A stretch of DNA of 64,000 nt from Micromonospora sp. U21. GTDB taxonomy: Bacteria; Actinomycetota; Actinomycetes; Mycobacteriales; Micromonosporaceae. This document shows positions 8,646 to 16,774 of this stretch, in pieces (position 1 is the stretch's first letter; every line of letters begins with the position of its first letter). The position numbers and the translations under genes are program-made. Below the pieces are notes generated by a model that was not told the DNA's origin, made no database searches, and was given only the letters and a program-made list of their open reading frames with translations. The DNA lies in NCBI RefSeq assembly GCF_018070045.1, contig NZ_JAGPYK010000017.1:1-64000 (forward strand), written 5' to 3'.

Positions 8646-9203
8646 GTGGCGTTACCCAGCAACGAACGCGAGCGTCGGCTGTCGCTTTATCGAGACCGGG
8701 TCGATGCCTACGTGGGCGTGGATGCGGAATTCGGACAGCGTTGGCGGAGCTGGTGTCAGAAGCTGTTGTCGTTCGGGGGCTCGCTCGTCGTTCCGCCGGG
8801 CAAGCCCGAGTCCGATCTTGAAGAGTTGCGTGCCGGCGGGTCTGCGTTTGGATCGGCAGTGCGATACGTCCAGGGCGATGCCGGTGAGTGTCATCGCAAC
8901 GTCGCGGCGCTCTGGATTGACGGAGTCATCGAGTCGATCGGCACGGGCTACGCGCTGTCTGCCGACGAACTCTGGCGGCAGCACTCGTGGGGCGTGGAGC
9001 GCGACGGCGCGCTGGTGGAGACCACGGACGAGCGGCGCGCCTACGTGGGCATCGTGCTGCCCGCGAGGGCGCCGAGCATGCAGTTCGCCGGGAGCAACGC
9101 CCAGGAGCACCTCAAGACGGTGTTACGGCAACGCGGTCCCCGCACCGCAGGGCTGATCAGCATGATTCGCGAACTGGCGAGCGCGGGCAGGTCTCGGTCC
9201 TAG
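8646..9203 (+). CDS. Hypothetical protein, 185 residues
   Basis: The preferred start is GTG 8646 (VALPSNERERRLSLYRDRVD); the frame is open further upstream, but that part is Arg/Pro-rich and shadow-like. The protein is mixed alpha/beta: EFGQRWRSWCQKLLSFGG, AVRYVQGDAGECHRNVAALW, GYALSADELWRQHSWGVERD, then AYVGIVLPA and a C-terminal helical end. The segment from YVQGDAGECHRNVAALWIDG to WGVERDGALVETT resembles a small enzyme-like domain, but I cannot name a family. It lies in the accessory region among immunity-type genes and shows no TM segment or signal peptide. Confidence 0.55.
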   Translation: MALPSNERERRLSLYRDRVDAYVGVDAEFGQRWRSWCQKLLSFGGSLVVPPGKPESDLEELRAGGSAFGSAVRYVQGDAGECHRNVAALWIDGVIESIGTGYALSADELWRQHSWGVERDGALVETTDERRAYVGIVLPARAPSMQFAGSNAQEHLKTVLRQRGPRTAGLISMIRELASAGRSRS

Positions 9204-9588
9204 CTGGCGTTGGCGCGCCGCTGGCGCGGGACATTGTGTACCCGGCTTCGGACAGCCAACGGTCACCGTAGGTGGCGGGCGTGCGATCGGACAGCGCTCG
9301 CGATCGGCGGCAGATCCGGATACTGAGTCCCCGCCGTAGGGACAGGAAGTCCGTCTGCGCGGGCAGAGGGCCTCATGGGCGCGGTTGGGGGTCTCGGTCT
9401 TCGGCGAAGGCTGTCTGCTCCGCGGGTGCAACCCAGATGCCGGATAGCTGTCTGACGTGGTGGACCATGGTCTTCACTCGGCAGGTTCCCGACGCTTCGG
9501 GCGGCCATCGCTGTCACGCTGCGCGACGCGCAACTTGCGGCGATGCCGTGCCATACTGCGGCGCGTGCACGTGACCGGGGAAGTGCAG
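9204..9588. other. Intergenic stretch, nothing convincing
   Basis: The 385 bases hold no frame with coherent protein sequence. A 31-codon minus-strand frame near 9375-9470 (start MVHHVRQLSGIW) is too short to support. The promoter of the YcxB-like gene is expected at the right end. Confidence 0.45.
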
Positions 9589-10050
9589 ATGACGTACGGC
9601 CTGCTGCGGCGGATGAGCCAAGACGCACAGGGCCGCTGGCAACGCGTCATGCGGATGCTCCTGCTCGCCCTCGCGGCACTGGTTGTGCTGCTGGCCACGC
9701 TGCTCGCGGCAGTGACCGGGTTCAACGGTCGGCTGCTCTACCTCGTGCTGGTGTTGTGTGCCGCGTTCGCCGTGACAGAACTCCTTCCGGTACTGAGTTG
9801 GTTGCTGCAGCGCCGCCTCTTCGTCGAGCCGTTCCAATACGGGGTGAGCACGTCGGGCGTCGACATCCAGACCGCGAGCAGCCGGACCCAGATCGACTGG
9901 TCCGGCATCACCCGGATTCGGCGGCGACGCCATACCTGGCTGCTGAAGTACGGAATGAGCCAGATCCCGGTGCCGCGGGCGGCGTTCTCGCCCGAGGATC
10001 AACGGATCGTGGACGACTTCATCGTCGGGCGCCCCGAGTTCGCCGGGTGA
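9589..10050 (+). CDS. YcxB-like membrane protein, 153 residues
   Basis: ATG 9589 (MTYGLLRRMSQDAQGRWQRV) has GGGGA eight bases upstream; upstream codons in the same frame look non-coding. Two TM helices follow (MRMLLLALAALVVLLATLLA; LLYLVLVLCAAFAVTELLPV). The cytosolic C-terminal domain reads QYGVSTSGVDIQTASSRTQI, DWSGITRIRRRRHTWLLKYG, then VPRAAFSPEDQRIVDDFIV. This PH-like C-domain after a TM hairpin, with the final AFSPEDQ motif, matches YcxB-type proteins. The function is unknown; relatives often lie near immunity or toxin genes, which fits this neighbourhood. Confidence 0.7.
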   Translation: MTYGLLRRMSQDAQGRWQRVMRMLLLALAALVVLLATLLAAVTGFNGRLLYLVLVLCAAFAVTELLPVLSWLLQRRLFVEPFQYGVSTSGVDIQTASSRTQIDWSGITRIRRRRHTWLLKYGMSQIPVPRAAFSPEDQRIVDDFIVGRPEFAG

Positions 10051-10293
10051 CCGTCCCCCGACGCGGCCAGCCCGAGCAGCGCGACCGCCGAATTGTGCAG
10101 CACGTCGACAGCGTCCCCGCGCGCAGCAGCCGACTGCTCGGCTACGGCCAGTAACCCGTACGGCAGTTGCGCAACGCACGGATCGCGGAAGAAGAGTAAA
10201 CCGAATCTTGGAGTCTTGCGGCAACGGTCGTAGGCGCGGTCGGCGAACAGTTCGCCGAGTCGCCGGCGGGGTCGGCCGCGACGGCCTCGGACC
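10051..10293 (-). pseudogene. Decayed fragment with an IS5-type transposase core motif
   Basis: On the minus strand, a frame entering from the ISAs1 junction at 10,293 reads RRRLGELFADRAYDRCRK. The L-x-A-D-R-A-Y-D pattern resembles the second Asp region of IS5-type transposases. It is followed by unrelated-looking sequence (LPYGLLAVAEQSAAARGDAV, LHNSAVALLGLAASG) that stays open into the YcxB gene. This is best read as patched-together remnants left by IS activity. The tail may belong to another lost gene. Confidence 0.3.
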
Positions 10294-10311
10294 CAGGGCT
10301 ATTGCGTTGTC
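10294..10311. repeat. Left terminal inverted repeat of the ISAs1-family element
   Basis: CAGGGCTATTGCGTTGTC; it includes the transposase stop codon and pairs with the right-end repeat. A close copy (CAGGGTCATTGCGTAG) starts at 13,944. Confidence 0.8.
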
Positions 10312-11500
10312 GGGTAACTGCTGGTCACGGCGGTGATCAGGTCGTGTGATCGGCGGGTGGCCCGGGCAATGTTGGTCGCGCCGGTGGTGCGGTGCCAGCC
10401 GATCGCGCTGTTACGCAGCGTTGCGATGACGGCGGGTCCGTTGCCTGTCCGGGCCTGGTGGAGGTCTTCACGGAACGTCACGTCGCGCACGTGATGGATC
10501 TTGTTTTCGATGTGCCAGTGTTGGCGGATCCAGCTCTGCAGGTCGACCGGCTGGGCTTGGCCGGCGGGTAGTGACACGGTCAGGTAGGCGGTTTCGCGGC
10601 TGGTCCTACCAGCGGCGATGCGGGTTCGGGTGATGCGCACGGCCTGCTGGGCGTGGGGGAAGACGATGCCGCCGGGGGTGGCGACGGTGACGGCTTTGAC
10701 GGTGCGGGTCTCGCGGCGGCCGTGAGCACGGTCGCGAGTCCTGTCACCGACCGGGATCTGCGCCCAGGGAAGCCGTTTGAGCTGCTTGAACAGAGTCGGC
10801 TGGTTGGCCTTTACCTGCACGAGCAGGTGCGCTCGGCGGGCGGTGACCTCGTGGGCGTGAGGGGTCTGGGTGTGCAGGGCATCGGCGATGAACAGCACCC
10901 CGGCCAGGGAGCCGAGCACCTGTTCGGCGGCGTCGAGCAACGGAGCGAACGACGTGATCTCATTGCTTTTCGCGTCCACGGTGACCTGGGCGAGCACGAT
11001 CCCGGTGGTGCTGTCCAGTGCGGACAGCAGATGCACCTGGCGGCCGTCGCCGATGCGGGCGCCGCGCAGCGTCTTGCCGTCGATGGCGATCACCGTGCGG
11101 TACCGCCTCGGCCTGGTCACCTCGACGGGAGTGCGGGTACGCAGCCAGCCGGCCGGAGCGTTGCCGAGCAGCGTGTCGTCCAGGCGCGTCAGCAGCCGCC
11201 AGACAGTGCTACCGACCGGCACTGCGGCGGTGAACCCGAGCCGGGCCTGGGCTTGTTCTTCCAGGTCGTGCAGCCAATCCGTGATCGCGGCGAACGACGA
11301 CGCCCCGGCCATGACGGCACAACCCGCCACCGCCAGTAGCGGGGTCAGCGGGTAACGCACGCCTCGCGTGGGTCGCGTGGATCAGGAACAGCGGCGAGCG
11401 CGTGCAGCAGCCCGCCGCGTTCACCGTCGGTGACGGGCGCGGCCTCGGCGATGGAGGCGGGTGCTGCCACGGCCAGTGCAGGGATGAGAGAGGATGCCAT
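10299..11500 (-). pseudogene. ISAs1-family transposase, frameshifted near its N-terminus
   Basis: From ATG 11500 the protein begins MASSLIPALAVAAPASIAEA and reaches LLHALAAVPDPRDPR. There, around 11,365, two extra bases (or one missing base) shift the frame, and the rest starts VRYPLTPLLAVAGCAVMAGA. The main part has the DDE residues: AIDGKTLRGAR, FIADALHTQTPHAH and HIENKIHHVRDVTFREDLHQ, ending TAVTSSYPTTQ. This matches ISAs1-type transposases of about 390-400 residues with the DDE_Tnp_1-associated N-domain. The frameshift should inactivate it unless it is a sequencing error; programmed frameshifting is not usual in this family. Confidence 0.8.
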
Positions 11501-11631
11501 CGGCGGGTGGGGTCTTCCTCGGAGTCATGAAGCGTCGCAACTCCATGATCACCGATGCGGCCTCACCCGCTTTTAGCGCCTCCACAGAGGCCGAACTCGT
11601 CTCGAAACTCCTGGTCAACGGCGCGCCGGCT

Positions 11632-11649
11632 GACTATGCAATCGCCCTG
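11632..11649. repeat. Right terminal inverted repeat of the ISAs1-family element
   Basis: GACTATGCAATCGCCCTG on the plus strand, the inverse of the left repeat with three mismatches. The SgcJ-like coding sequence ends exactly outside it. Confidence 0.75.
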
Positions 11650-11809
11650 CGTACACGCCTGGCAGGATGAGCGTGCCGTCCTCGGTGAACAGTCCGGCAA
11701 ACGCGTCAGCGTCGTGCGCCGCCCATGCCTTCACCATCCGTGCCGACATCGCCGCGACCGCCGCCTGGTCCGTCCCGTCCAGGACTGGAGCGTCCATACT
11801 CGTGGTCAT
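11650..11809 (-). pseudogene. SgcJ/EcaC (NTF2/SnoaL-like) protein, truncated by the ISAs1 element
   Basis: ATG 11809 begins MTTSMDAPVLDGTDQAAVAA, followed by MVKAWAAHDADAFAGLFTED and GTLILPGVY. This is the N-terminal helix pair and first strand of SgcJ/EcaC-type SnoaL-like proteins, where RKG or similar follows LPGVY. Here the IS end follows immediately and the frame runs into IS sequence (AGRLHSQPARR). Intact members have about 130-150 residues, so roughly two thirds are missing and the lost part is not found on the other side of the element. The family's role is unclear; members occur in secondary-metabolite and stress contexts. Confidence 0.7.
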
Positions 11810-12269
11810 CCTCTACCCGCTTTCGTCCGTCGTCTATCGGCAACAACTGATGACCATCGTGGCCGAGATCGAGCTGTCCTGGCGTCTTCCAGCGTGCGCC
11901 GAGTGGCCATGACGCGATCCCTGAGCCTCGATCCACCGATGGATGTCGGGCTGGGGGGTACCCCGCAGATAGAAGGCGCCCTCTGAACTGGAAGGACAGA
12001 AGTTCTCACGCCTCTATTCCGCCGTTCGAGAGAGCACCTCGCAGGTGAGATCACGCCATGACGCGCCGGTGGTCCGCGCGACGGCGCGAACCCGCGCCGC
12101 GGGACCTACCGGCGAAAGCGCCGTGCAGACCACTCCTAATTTGATCGAAGGATAGCGATGATTCCAGGTCGTCGAGCCAGAATTCCGTCCCGGTTGTCGA
12201 TCTGCCACCCACCCGGCTCGTCGTAGGGTAGAGGCCACCACGGAGGGGCCGGCACACGTTGGGATACGA
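11810..12269. other. Intergenic region between the SgcJ remnant and the DGPF gene
   Basis: About 460 bases with no coherent gene. It must hold the promoter for the DGPF/ECF42 pair on the plus strand and the former promoter of the SgcJ-like gene. A palindrome GGGGTACCCC lies near 11,957; no other clear operator or hairpin was found. Confidence 0.45.
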
Positions 12270-12629
12270 ATGATGGCGAAGTACATGATTCTCATCTATG
12301 GCGACGCCCAGCAGTGGGACGCGATGACCGATGAGGAGTGGAAGGCGAACGACGCCGCCCACGAAGCGTTCACGGTCAAAGCAGGCTCACGGATCATTGA
12401 CGGACAGCAGCTGGAGCCGGCGCCCACGGCCACCTCGCTGCGCACGGACGCGTCTGGCCAGATCAACACGACCGATGGGCCGTTCCTGGAAACCAAGGAA
12501 GCGCTGGGCGGCTACTACCTGATCGAGGCGACCGACCTGGACGAGGTTCTGTCGATGGTGACGCTGCTGCGCGAGGTGCACCAGACGCACAGCGGTGTGG
12601 AGATCCGTCCGGTGGTCGACCACGGATGA
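12270..12629 (+). CDS. DGPF-domain (YciI-like) protein partner of ECF42, 119 residues
   Basis: The start is ATG 12270 (MMAKYMILIYGD), or the second ATG at 12273. The protein is a ferredoxin-like YciI fold with the signature TDGPFLETKEALGGYYLIEA (residues about 73-92) and a C-terminal EVHQTHSGVEIRPVVDHG. DGPF proteins are encoded with ECF42 sigma factors and are thought to act with them; their biochemical activity is not settled. The ECF42 gene starts 15 bases after this stop, so both should be one transcript. A second DGPF/ECF42 pair lies at 50,095-51,828. Confidence 0.85.
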   Translation: MMAKYMILIYGDAQQWDAMTDEEWKANDAAHEAFTVKAGSRIIDGQQLEPAPTATSLRTDASGQINTTDGPFLETKEALGGYYLIEATDLDEVLSMVTLLREVHQTHSGVEIRPVVDHG

Positions 12630-12644
12630 CGTGGTGAGCCACGG

Positions 12645-13877
12645 ATGAACGATGAGGTCGTCGCGGCGGTCGCGCAGGCGCACCGCCGCGACTGGGCCCA
12701 GGTGCTCGCCACCACTGCCCATCTGACCCGTGACCTCGACCTCGCCGAGGAGTGCACCCAGGACGCGTTCGCCCAGGCCCTGGAGACCTGGGCAGCGACC
12801 GGCATTCCCGACCGACCGGGCGCCTGGCTCACCACCATCGCGGGCAACCGGGCCCGGGATGTCCTGCGCCGCGAGTCAGTGTTCCGACGCAAGATGCCCC
12901 TGCTTGTCGCGGACGAGACGGTGCCGGGACCCGAGGACGGCCTGGTCGACGACCGTCTGCGACTCATCTTCACCTGCTGCCACCCTGCGTTGTCCAAGGA
13001 GGCGCAGGTGGCCCTGACTCTGCGCCTGGTGTGCGGGCTGTCCACGCCCGAGGTGGCCCGCGCGTTCCTGGTGCAGCCGGCCACCATGGCCGCGCGTGTC
13101 ACCCGGGCCAAGAGGAATATCGCCACGGCACGCATCCCGTACCGGGCACCGGGCCCGGAGCAGCTCGAAGAGCGGGTTAGTGCCGTCCTCCAGGTCGTGC
13201 ATCTCATCTTCACCACCGGGCACACGGCACCGCTCGGCGCTCACCTGGTCCGCCGGGACCTGGTGGACAGCGCGATCAGGTTGGCCCGCATGCTACATCT
13301 GCTCATGCCGACCGACGCCGAGATCAGCGGCCTGCTCGCGCTGTTACTGCTCACAGCGTCGCGTCTGGACACCCGCATCTCCGACGATGGGCGCCTGGTA
13401 CTGCTGTCCGAGCAGGACCGCTCACGCTGGGACAGCCAGCTCATCGCCGAAGGCCAGTCGTTGTTGACCGATGCGTTGCGCCGACGGCCACCGACACGGT
13501 ACGCCCTGGAGGCCGCGATAGCGGCAGTGCACACCGAGGCGCCGACATGGCAGGACACCGATTGGACGGAAGTTGTCGGCCTCTACGATGCCCTGTTCCG
13601 GCTGTGGCCCTCACCTGTGGTCGATCTCAATCGCGCCGTCGCGATTGGCCTGCGCGACGGGCCACGGGCCGGACTCGACGCGCTGACGCCGTTGCTCGCC
13701 GATCCGGCCCTGGCCGCATACGGATATCTCAGTGCCGCCCGCGCCGACTTCCTGCGCCAGCTAGGGCAGTGGGCGCAGGCCGCGACGGCCTACGAAGAGG
13801 CGCTGACCCTCACCGACAACAGCGTCGAGCGCGTCTTCCTCACTGAGCGGTTGACCGAACTGCAGCAGTATCTGTGA
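12645..13877 (+). CDS. RNA polymerase sigma factor, ECF42 type, 410 residues
   Basis: ATG 12645 (MNDEVVAAVAQAHRRDWAQV). Residues 8-75 form sigma region 2 (LAEECTQDAFAQALETW, RPGAWLTTIAGNRARDVLRR). Residues 110-165 form region 4 (LALTLRLVCGLSTPEVARAF, ATMAARVTRAKRNIATARIP, HTH). The remaining 240 residues are the TPR-like C-terminal extension typical of ECF42 (HLIFTTGHTA; LVDSAIRLARMLHLLMPTDA; VVDLNRAVAIGLRDGPRAG). ECF42 factors have no membrane anti-sigma factor, and this C-domain is needed for activity. Targets cannot be read from the sequence. The module is flanked by two ISAs1-family ends, a sign of mobility. Confidence 0.88.
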   Translation: MNDEVVAAVAQAHRRDWAQVLATTAHLTRDLDLAEECTQDAFAQALETWAATGIPDRPGAWLTTIAGNRARDVLRRESVFRRKMPLLVADETVPGPEDGLVDDRLRLIFTCCHPALSKEAQVALTLRLVCGLSTPEVARAFLVQPATMAARVTRAKRNIATARIPYRAPGPEQLEERVSAVLQVVHLIFTTGHTAPLGAHLVRRDLVDSAIRLARMLHLLMPTDAEISGLLALLLLTASRLDTRISDDGRLVLLSEQDRSRWDSQLIAEGQSLLTDALRRRPPTRYALEAAIAAVHTEAPTWQDTDWTEVVGLYDALFRLWPSPVVDLNRAVAIGLRDGPRAGLDALTPLLADPALAAYGYLSAARADFLRQLGQWAQAATAYEEALTLTDNSVERVFLTERLTELQQYL

Positions 13878-13943
13878 TCGTCAGCATCTCACGGACGGTC
13901 TCGAAGTACCCGTCGATGCCATAGCGGCCGCGGCGGTTAGCGC

Positions 13944-14073
13944 CAGGGTCATTGCGTAGTTGTATAGCTGCTGGTCACCGCGTCGATGAGGTCGTTTGAG
14001 CGTCGGTCGGCGCGGCGGGTGGCTCGGGCGATGTTGGCCTCGCCGTTGCTGCGGTGGTAGTTGATCGCGGCGT
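13944..14073 (-). mobile_element. 3' end fragment of a second ISAs1-family element
   Basis: On the minus strand, the frame AAINYHRSNGEANIARATRR followed by SNDLIDAVTSSYTTTQ stops at 13,949-13,951. It aligns with the transposase C-terminus of the element at 10,294 (IARATRRSHDLITAVTSSYP), but is clearly diverged. The terminal repeat CAGGGTCATTGCGTAG starts at 13,944. The match ends abruptly near 14,073, where the PKD-protein sequence begins on the other strand, so the rest of the element has been deleted. Confidence 0.72.
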
Positions 14074-15252
14074 GGCCAGAACCGTTCGGCGGGCAACGCT
14101 CTCAGAGCCTTCTACCGCGATGACCGGATCCTGTACTCCGAAGGTTCCAGCGACGGGGAGTGGCTTGACCGCTTCTACGTCAGCATTATCGAAGGCGTAG
14201 AAGGCAGCGGTGGGGGTGGCGGTGAGGTGCCCATTCCGGATAGGCCGCCGGTGGTCGACGCCGGCCCGCGCCTCGGCGGCAACGAAGGTGCGGCGGTAAA
14301 CCTCTACGGCTCCGCAGTCGACGACAACGGATCGGTGTCGACGACCTGGTCGTACACGGCCGGCGCTGACGTCGACCCCGGCACCACCTGCTCCTTCGGT
14401 AACCCGAACGCCCCGCGCACCACGTTCACCTGCACCGACGACGGTGAATTCACCCTGACGTTGACCGGATCCGACGGCGTCAACGCCGCCGTCAGCGACA
14501 CGACGACGGTGACGCTGCAAAACGTGCCGCCGCGCATACCAGCCTGAGCCCGGCCAACTGGGACGTGTTCAAAGTCGGCCAGCACGCTGGCAGGCGCCTT
14601 CACCGACGCCGCCAACGACACCCACACCTGCCGGGTCACCTGGGACGACACCACCTCCACCGTGTTCGCCCCGGCCGACCGCACGTGCCGCCAGGCGCAC
14701 GTGTTCACCAACCCCGGCATGTACACGATCAAGCTGACGGTCACCGACGACGATGGCGGCTCCGCAACCGCCGAGACGATGGTGGTCGTCTACGACCCGG
14801 ACGGCGGCTTCGCCACCAGCGGCGCACACCTGGACTCACCGGCTGGCTCATTGACGTCGGATCCGCAGGCCAGTGGACGCCTCAATGTGCAGATGAACCC
14901 GATGTACAAGCCGGGCGACACCGGGCCGGTGCCGGGCGGCGGGCGCATCAGCACGAGCCTGCAGGGCGCCGGCATGGTCCTGGAGTCCACGGCGCTGTCG
15001 TGGCTGGTCATCACACCCGACTACAAGGTCGCCGTCAAGGGTGTCGGTACCGTCAACGGTGCCAGCGGCTACGGGTTCATCGTCTACGGCTACGACGACC
15101 CCGACAGGCTGCGCCTGGTGGTGTGGCCCCTGTCGGCAGGCGAAAACCCGGGAAGCACCAAGCTGTACGACAACCGTGCCGTCGGCGGCTGGGACCTTGA
15201 CGTGGCCGATCCGCAACCACTGAGCGGCGGCAGCCTCCAGGTGCATCAGTAA
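14074..15252 (+). pseudogene. PKD-domain surface or secreted protein, 5' end lost and carrying paired frameshifts
   Basis: The sequence enters from the IS junction with LRAFYRDDRILYSEGSSDGE and WLDRFYVSIIEGVEG, then a Gly-rich hinge. PKD-like repeats follow (PPVVDAGPRLGGNEGAAVNL ... YTAGADVDPG ... DDGEFTLTLTGSDG; then AGAFTDAANDTHTCRVTWDD ... FTNPGMYTIKLTVTDDDGGS). The frame is lost near 14,538 (one base missing) and regained near 14,582 (one base extra). The end reads PQASGRLNVQMNPMYKPG, then ALSWLVITPDYKVAVKGVGT and GWDLDVADPQPLSGGSLQVH. PKD domains are beta-sandwich modules of extracellular proteins. The missing N-terminus would have carried the signal peptide. Confidence 0.72.
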
Positions 15253-15271
15253 CAGTCAGTCGGGTAACCAG

Positions 15272-15307
15272 ATCCCAGGCCGGCGCCGTGCGGCGCCGGC
15301 CTGGGAT
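15272..15307 (+). terminator. Perfect 16-bp stem hairpin after the PKD gene
   Basis: Arms ATCCCAGGCCGGCGCC and GGCGCCGGCCTGGGAT enclose a four-base loop (GTGC). It lies 20 bases after the PKD stop and just before the Shine-Dalgarno of the next gene. There is no U-tract, as is usual in high-GC actinomycetes. Confidence 0.75.
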
Positions 15308-15325
15308 ATCCCTGCGGAGGTGACG

Positions 15326-15799
15326 GTGGTACACCTGCTCGGCGGCGTCGGCGGCACGGTCGCCGCCGACCACGGCCTGTTCCTCGTGCTCGACGAGCGC
15401 GCCGACGATATCGGCGACCCCGACTTCAGTCAGGACCGCATCTGCTGGAGCGGGCGCGACGCACTGTTTGTCGTCAGCCCGTCGATCGCCACCTGTCGGG
15501 CGTCGGTGACCGTGCAGGCGTGGGACGGAGAACCCGCGGCCGTCGACTCCACGACGTGGCCGGATACCGACAGCACTGAGGTCACCCTGCGGACCGGCAC
15601 CGTGTACCTGTCGCACCTGCTCGACATGGCCCCCGTAAGCGACCTTCTGCCGGTAGGCCCTCCCGGCCGCTACCGGGTACGCGTCGACGTCGCGGGCCGG
15701 GCCCAGACGCGGGCGCTGCTGCGCTCGCCCGACTTCGATCCGGTCGGGCGCACCGTCGGCCCCGAGCGGATAGTGATCGGTTTCTGGCCGGCCTGCTGA
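15326..15799 (+). CDS. Hypothetical protein, 157 residues
   Basis: GTG 15326 (VVHLLGGVGGTVAADHGLFL) lies five bases after GCGGAGG and is preferred over GTG 15320, which overlaps that site. The protein is mainly beta: HGLFLVLDERADDIGDPDFS, RICWSGRDALFVVSPSIATC, ASVTVQAWDGEPAAVDSTTW, TEVTLRTGTVYLSHLLDMAP and GRYRVRVDVAGRAQTRALL. It looks like a compact all-beta domain without signal peptide or TM segment. I recognise no family. Lying downstream of a hairpin, it is probably transcribed on its own. A small immunity-type role would fit the region but is not supported by a motif. Confidence 0.6.
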   Translation: MVHLLGGVGGTVAADHGLFLVLDERADDIGDPDFSQDRICWSGRDALFVVSPSIATCRASVTVQAWDGEPAAVDSTTWPDTDSTEVTLRTGTVYLSHLLDMAPVSDLLPVGPPGRYRVRVDVAGRAQTRALLRSPDFDPVGRTVGPERIVIGFWPAC

Positions 15800-15808
15800 C
15801 CGCGTTCG

Positions 15809-16216
15809 TCAGGCCAGGCAACGCCCGCCGGGAAGCGTGCCGACAACCCGGGGGAGCCGGACACCGGTGAAGTCCACGGACCCCAGCACGCACCCGGTGC
15901 CGGCAGCGACGGCGTAGAAAACCGAGCCGGGCGACGCCGCGTCGGTCGGCTGTCCCCAGCGCACGGTCACGACGGTGAAGCCGCCCTCTGTCAGCACCTG
16001 TCGGATGCGCTGCACGCCGTCCGGCCCGCTGGTGGGCGGCACGGAGCCGAGCTGCACCGGAAAGCACGCCTCGGCGCCCGCGTTGGCGCCACAAGCCCGG
16101 TTGAGTTCGTCCTTGATTTCCTCGGCGGCGCGCTTGGCGTCCAGGCGCTGCTGCTTGGTCAGCTCGCTGCGGTTCGCCTCATCGACGAGCGGCTGGCGGC
16201 ACTGCTCGTCCTCCGC
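15809..16216 (-). pseudogene. Hypothetical (probably exported) protein, N-terminal part lost
   Basis: The coherent part reads SPTAAEDEQCRQPLVDEANR, LTKQQRLDAKRAAEEIKDEL, GAEACFPVQLGSVPPTSGPD and GVQRIRQVLTEGGFTVVTVR, ending DFTGVRLPRVVGTLPGGRCL. Four cysteines and a Thr/Asp-rich start suggest a mature exported or lipoprotein domain. Upstream of residue SPTAA the frame turns into Arg/His-rich shadow sequence with no signal peptide or lipobox, so the 5' end is missing or frame-shifted. The tail is convergent with the preceding gene, about 10 bases away. Confidence 0.5.
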
Positions 16217-16270
16217 GGCTGTTGGCGAACCTCTCCCCAGACGAGAGTGGCTCGCGAACGGAGGCCGCCG

Positions 16271-16606
16271 GTGATGACGTCCCAGCTGCCCATTCCCAGC
16301 GCTGGACCCACGCCGAACCGACCGAGCTACAGGACGCAAACGGCACCTCCGCACACGCCACTACGCCCGATGTGGGCGTGCCGCTCGTGTGGCCAGCCAT
16401 GGCCCTGCGGTGAAGCGCGTCTCCTACTGACGGCCGAGTACGAGGCTGCCCTCCCCGCCCTGTCGATCTACCTCAGCGGCTTGATGTACGAAGCAATGCG
16501 CGACCTCTTTCAGCTGAACCCGCATGACGGGCCAAGCCCGCGCGACATGTTCGAGCGCTTCGTCGCCTGGGGGCCGTTCCGAAGATCAATCCTCGAGGAC
16601 CGGTGA
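16271..16606 (+). CDS. Hypothetical protein with CxxC...WPC motif, about 111 residues
   Basis: The start is GTG 16271 or ATG 16274 (MTSQLPIPSAGP), behind GGAGG. After a Pro/Thr-rich stretch comes PMWACRSCGQPWPCGEARLL and then helical sequence LTAEYEAALPALSIYLSGLM, YEAMRDLFQLNPHDGPSPRD and MFERFVAWGPFRR. The CxxCxxPWPC-x-A-R pattern followed by two or three helices recurs in small actinobacterial proteins, often beside regulator pairs. The cysteines could bind metal, but the motif is short of a full zinc site. Function unknown. The divergent fragment at 15,809-16,216 ends just upstream. Confidence 0.65.
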   Translation: MMTSQLPIPSAGPTPNRPSYRTQTAPPHTPLRPMWACRSCGQPWPCGEARLLLTAEYEAALPALSIYLSGLMYEAMRDLFQLNPHDGPSPRDMFERFVAWGPFRRSILEDR

Positions 16607-16774
16607 CCATGCCCCGCCGCTACTGGAGGCGGGTGAGGGGACCTCCGCACCGACCCGCCGCGAGTCCACAGCGATTCATGATCGTTCCACGACACCGAAT
16701 AGACCGACGCAATTCAGCGCCGAAGGTGGCGCGATGGCACCTTCCGCTGATCCGCGCAGGATGAAGGAGGGGTT

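Larger units (their letters stand above)
10294..11649 (-). mobile_element. ISAs1-family insertion sequence with both terminal inverted repeats
   Basis: The 1356-base element is delimited by CAGGGCTATTGCGTTGTC at the left end and, on the other strand, CAGGGCGATTGCATAGTC at the right end, 15 of 18 bases identical. It carries one transposase gene on the minus strand. The flanks (GCCTCGGACC on the left, CGTACACGCC on the right) share no direct repeat, unlike a fresh ISAs1 insertion, which normally duplicates 8-10 bases. The element therefore probably took part in a later deletion or rearrangement. Its right end interrupts an SgcJ/EcaC-like gene right after LPGVY. Confidence 0.8.
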
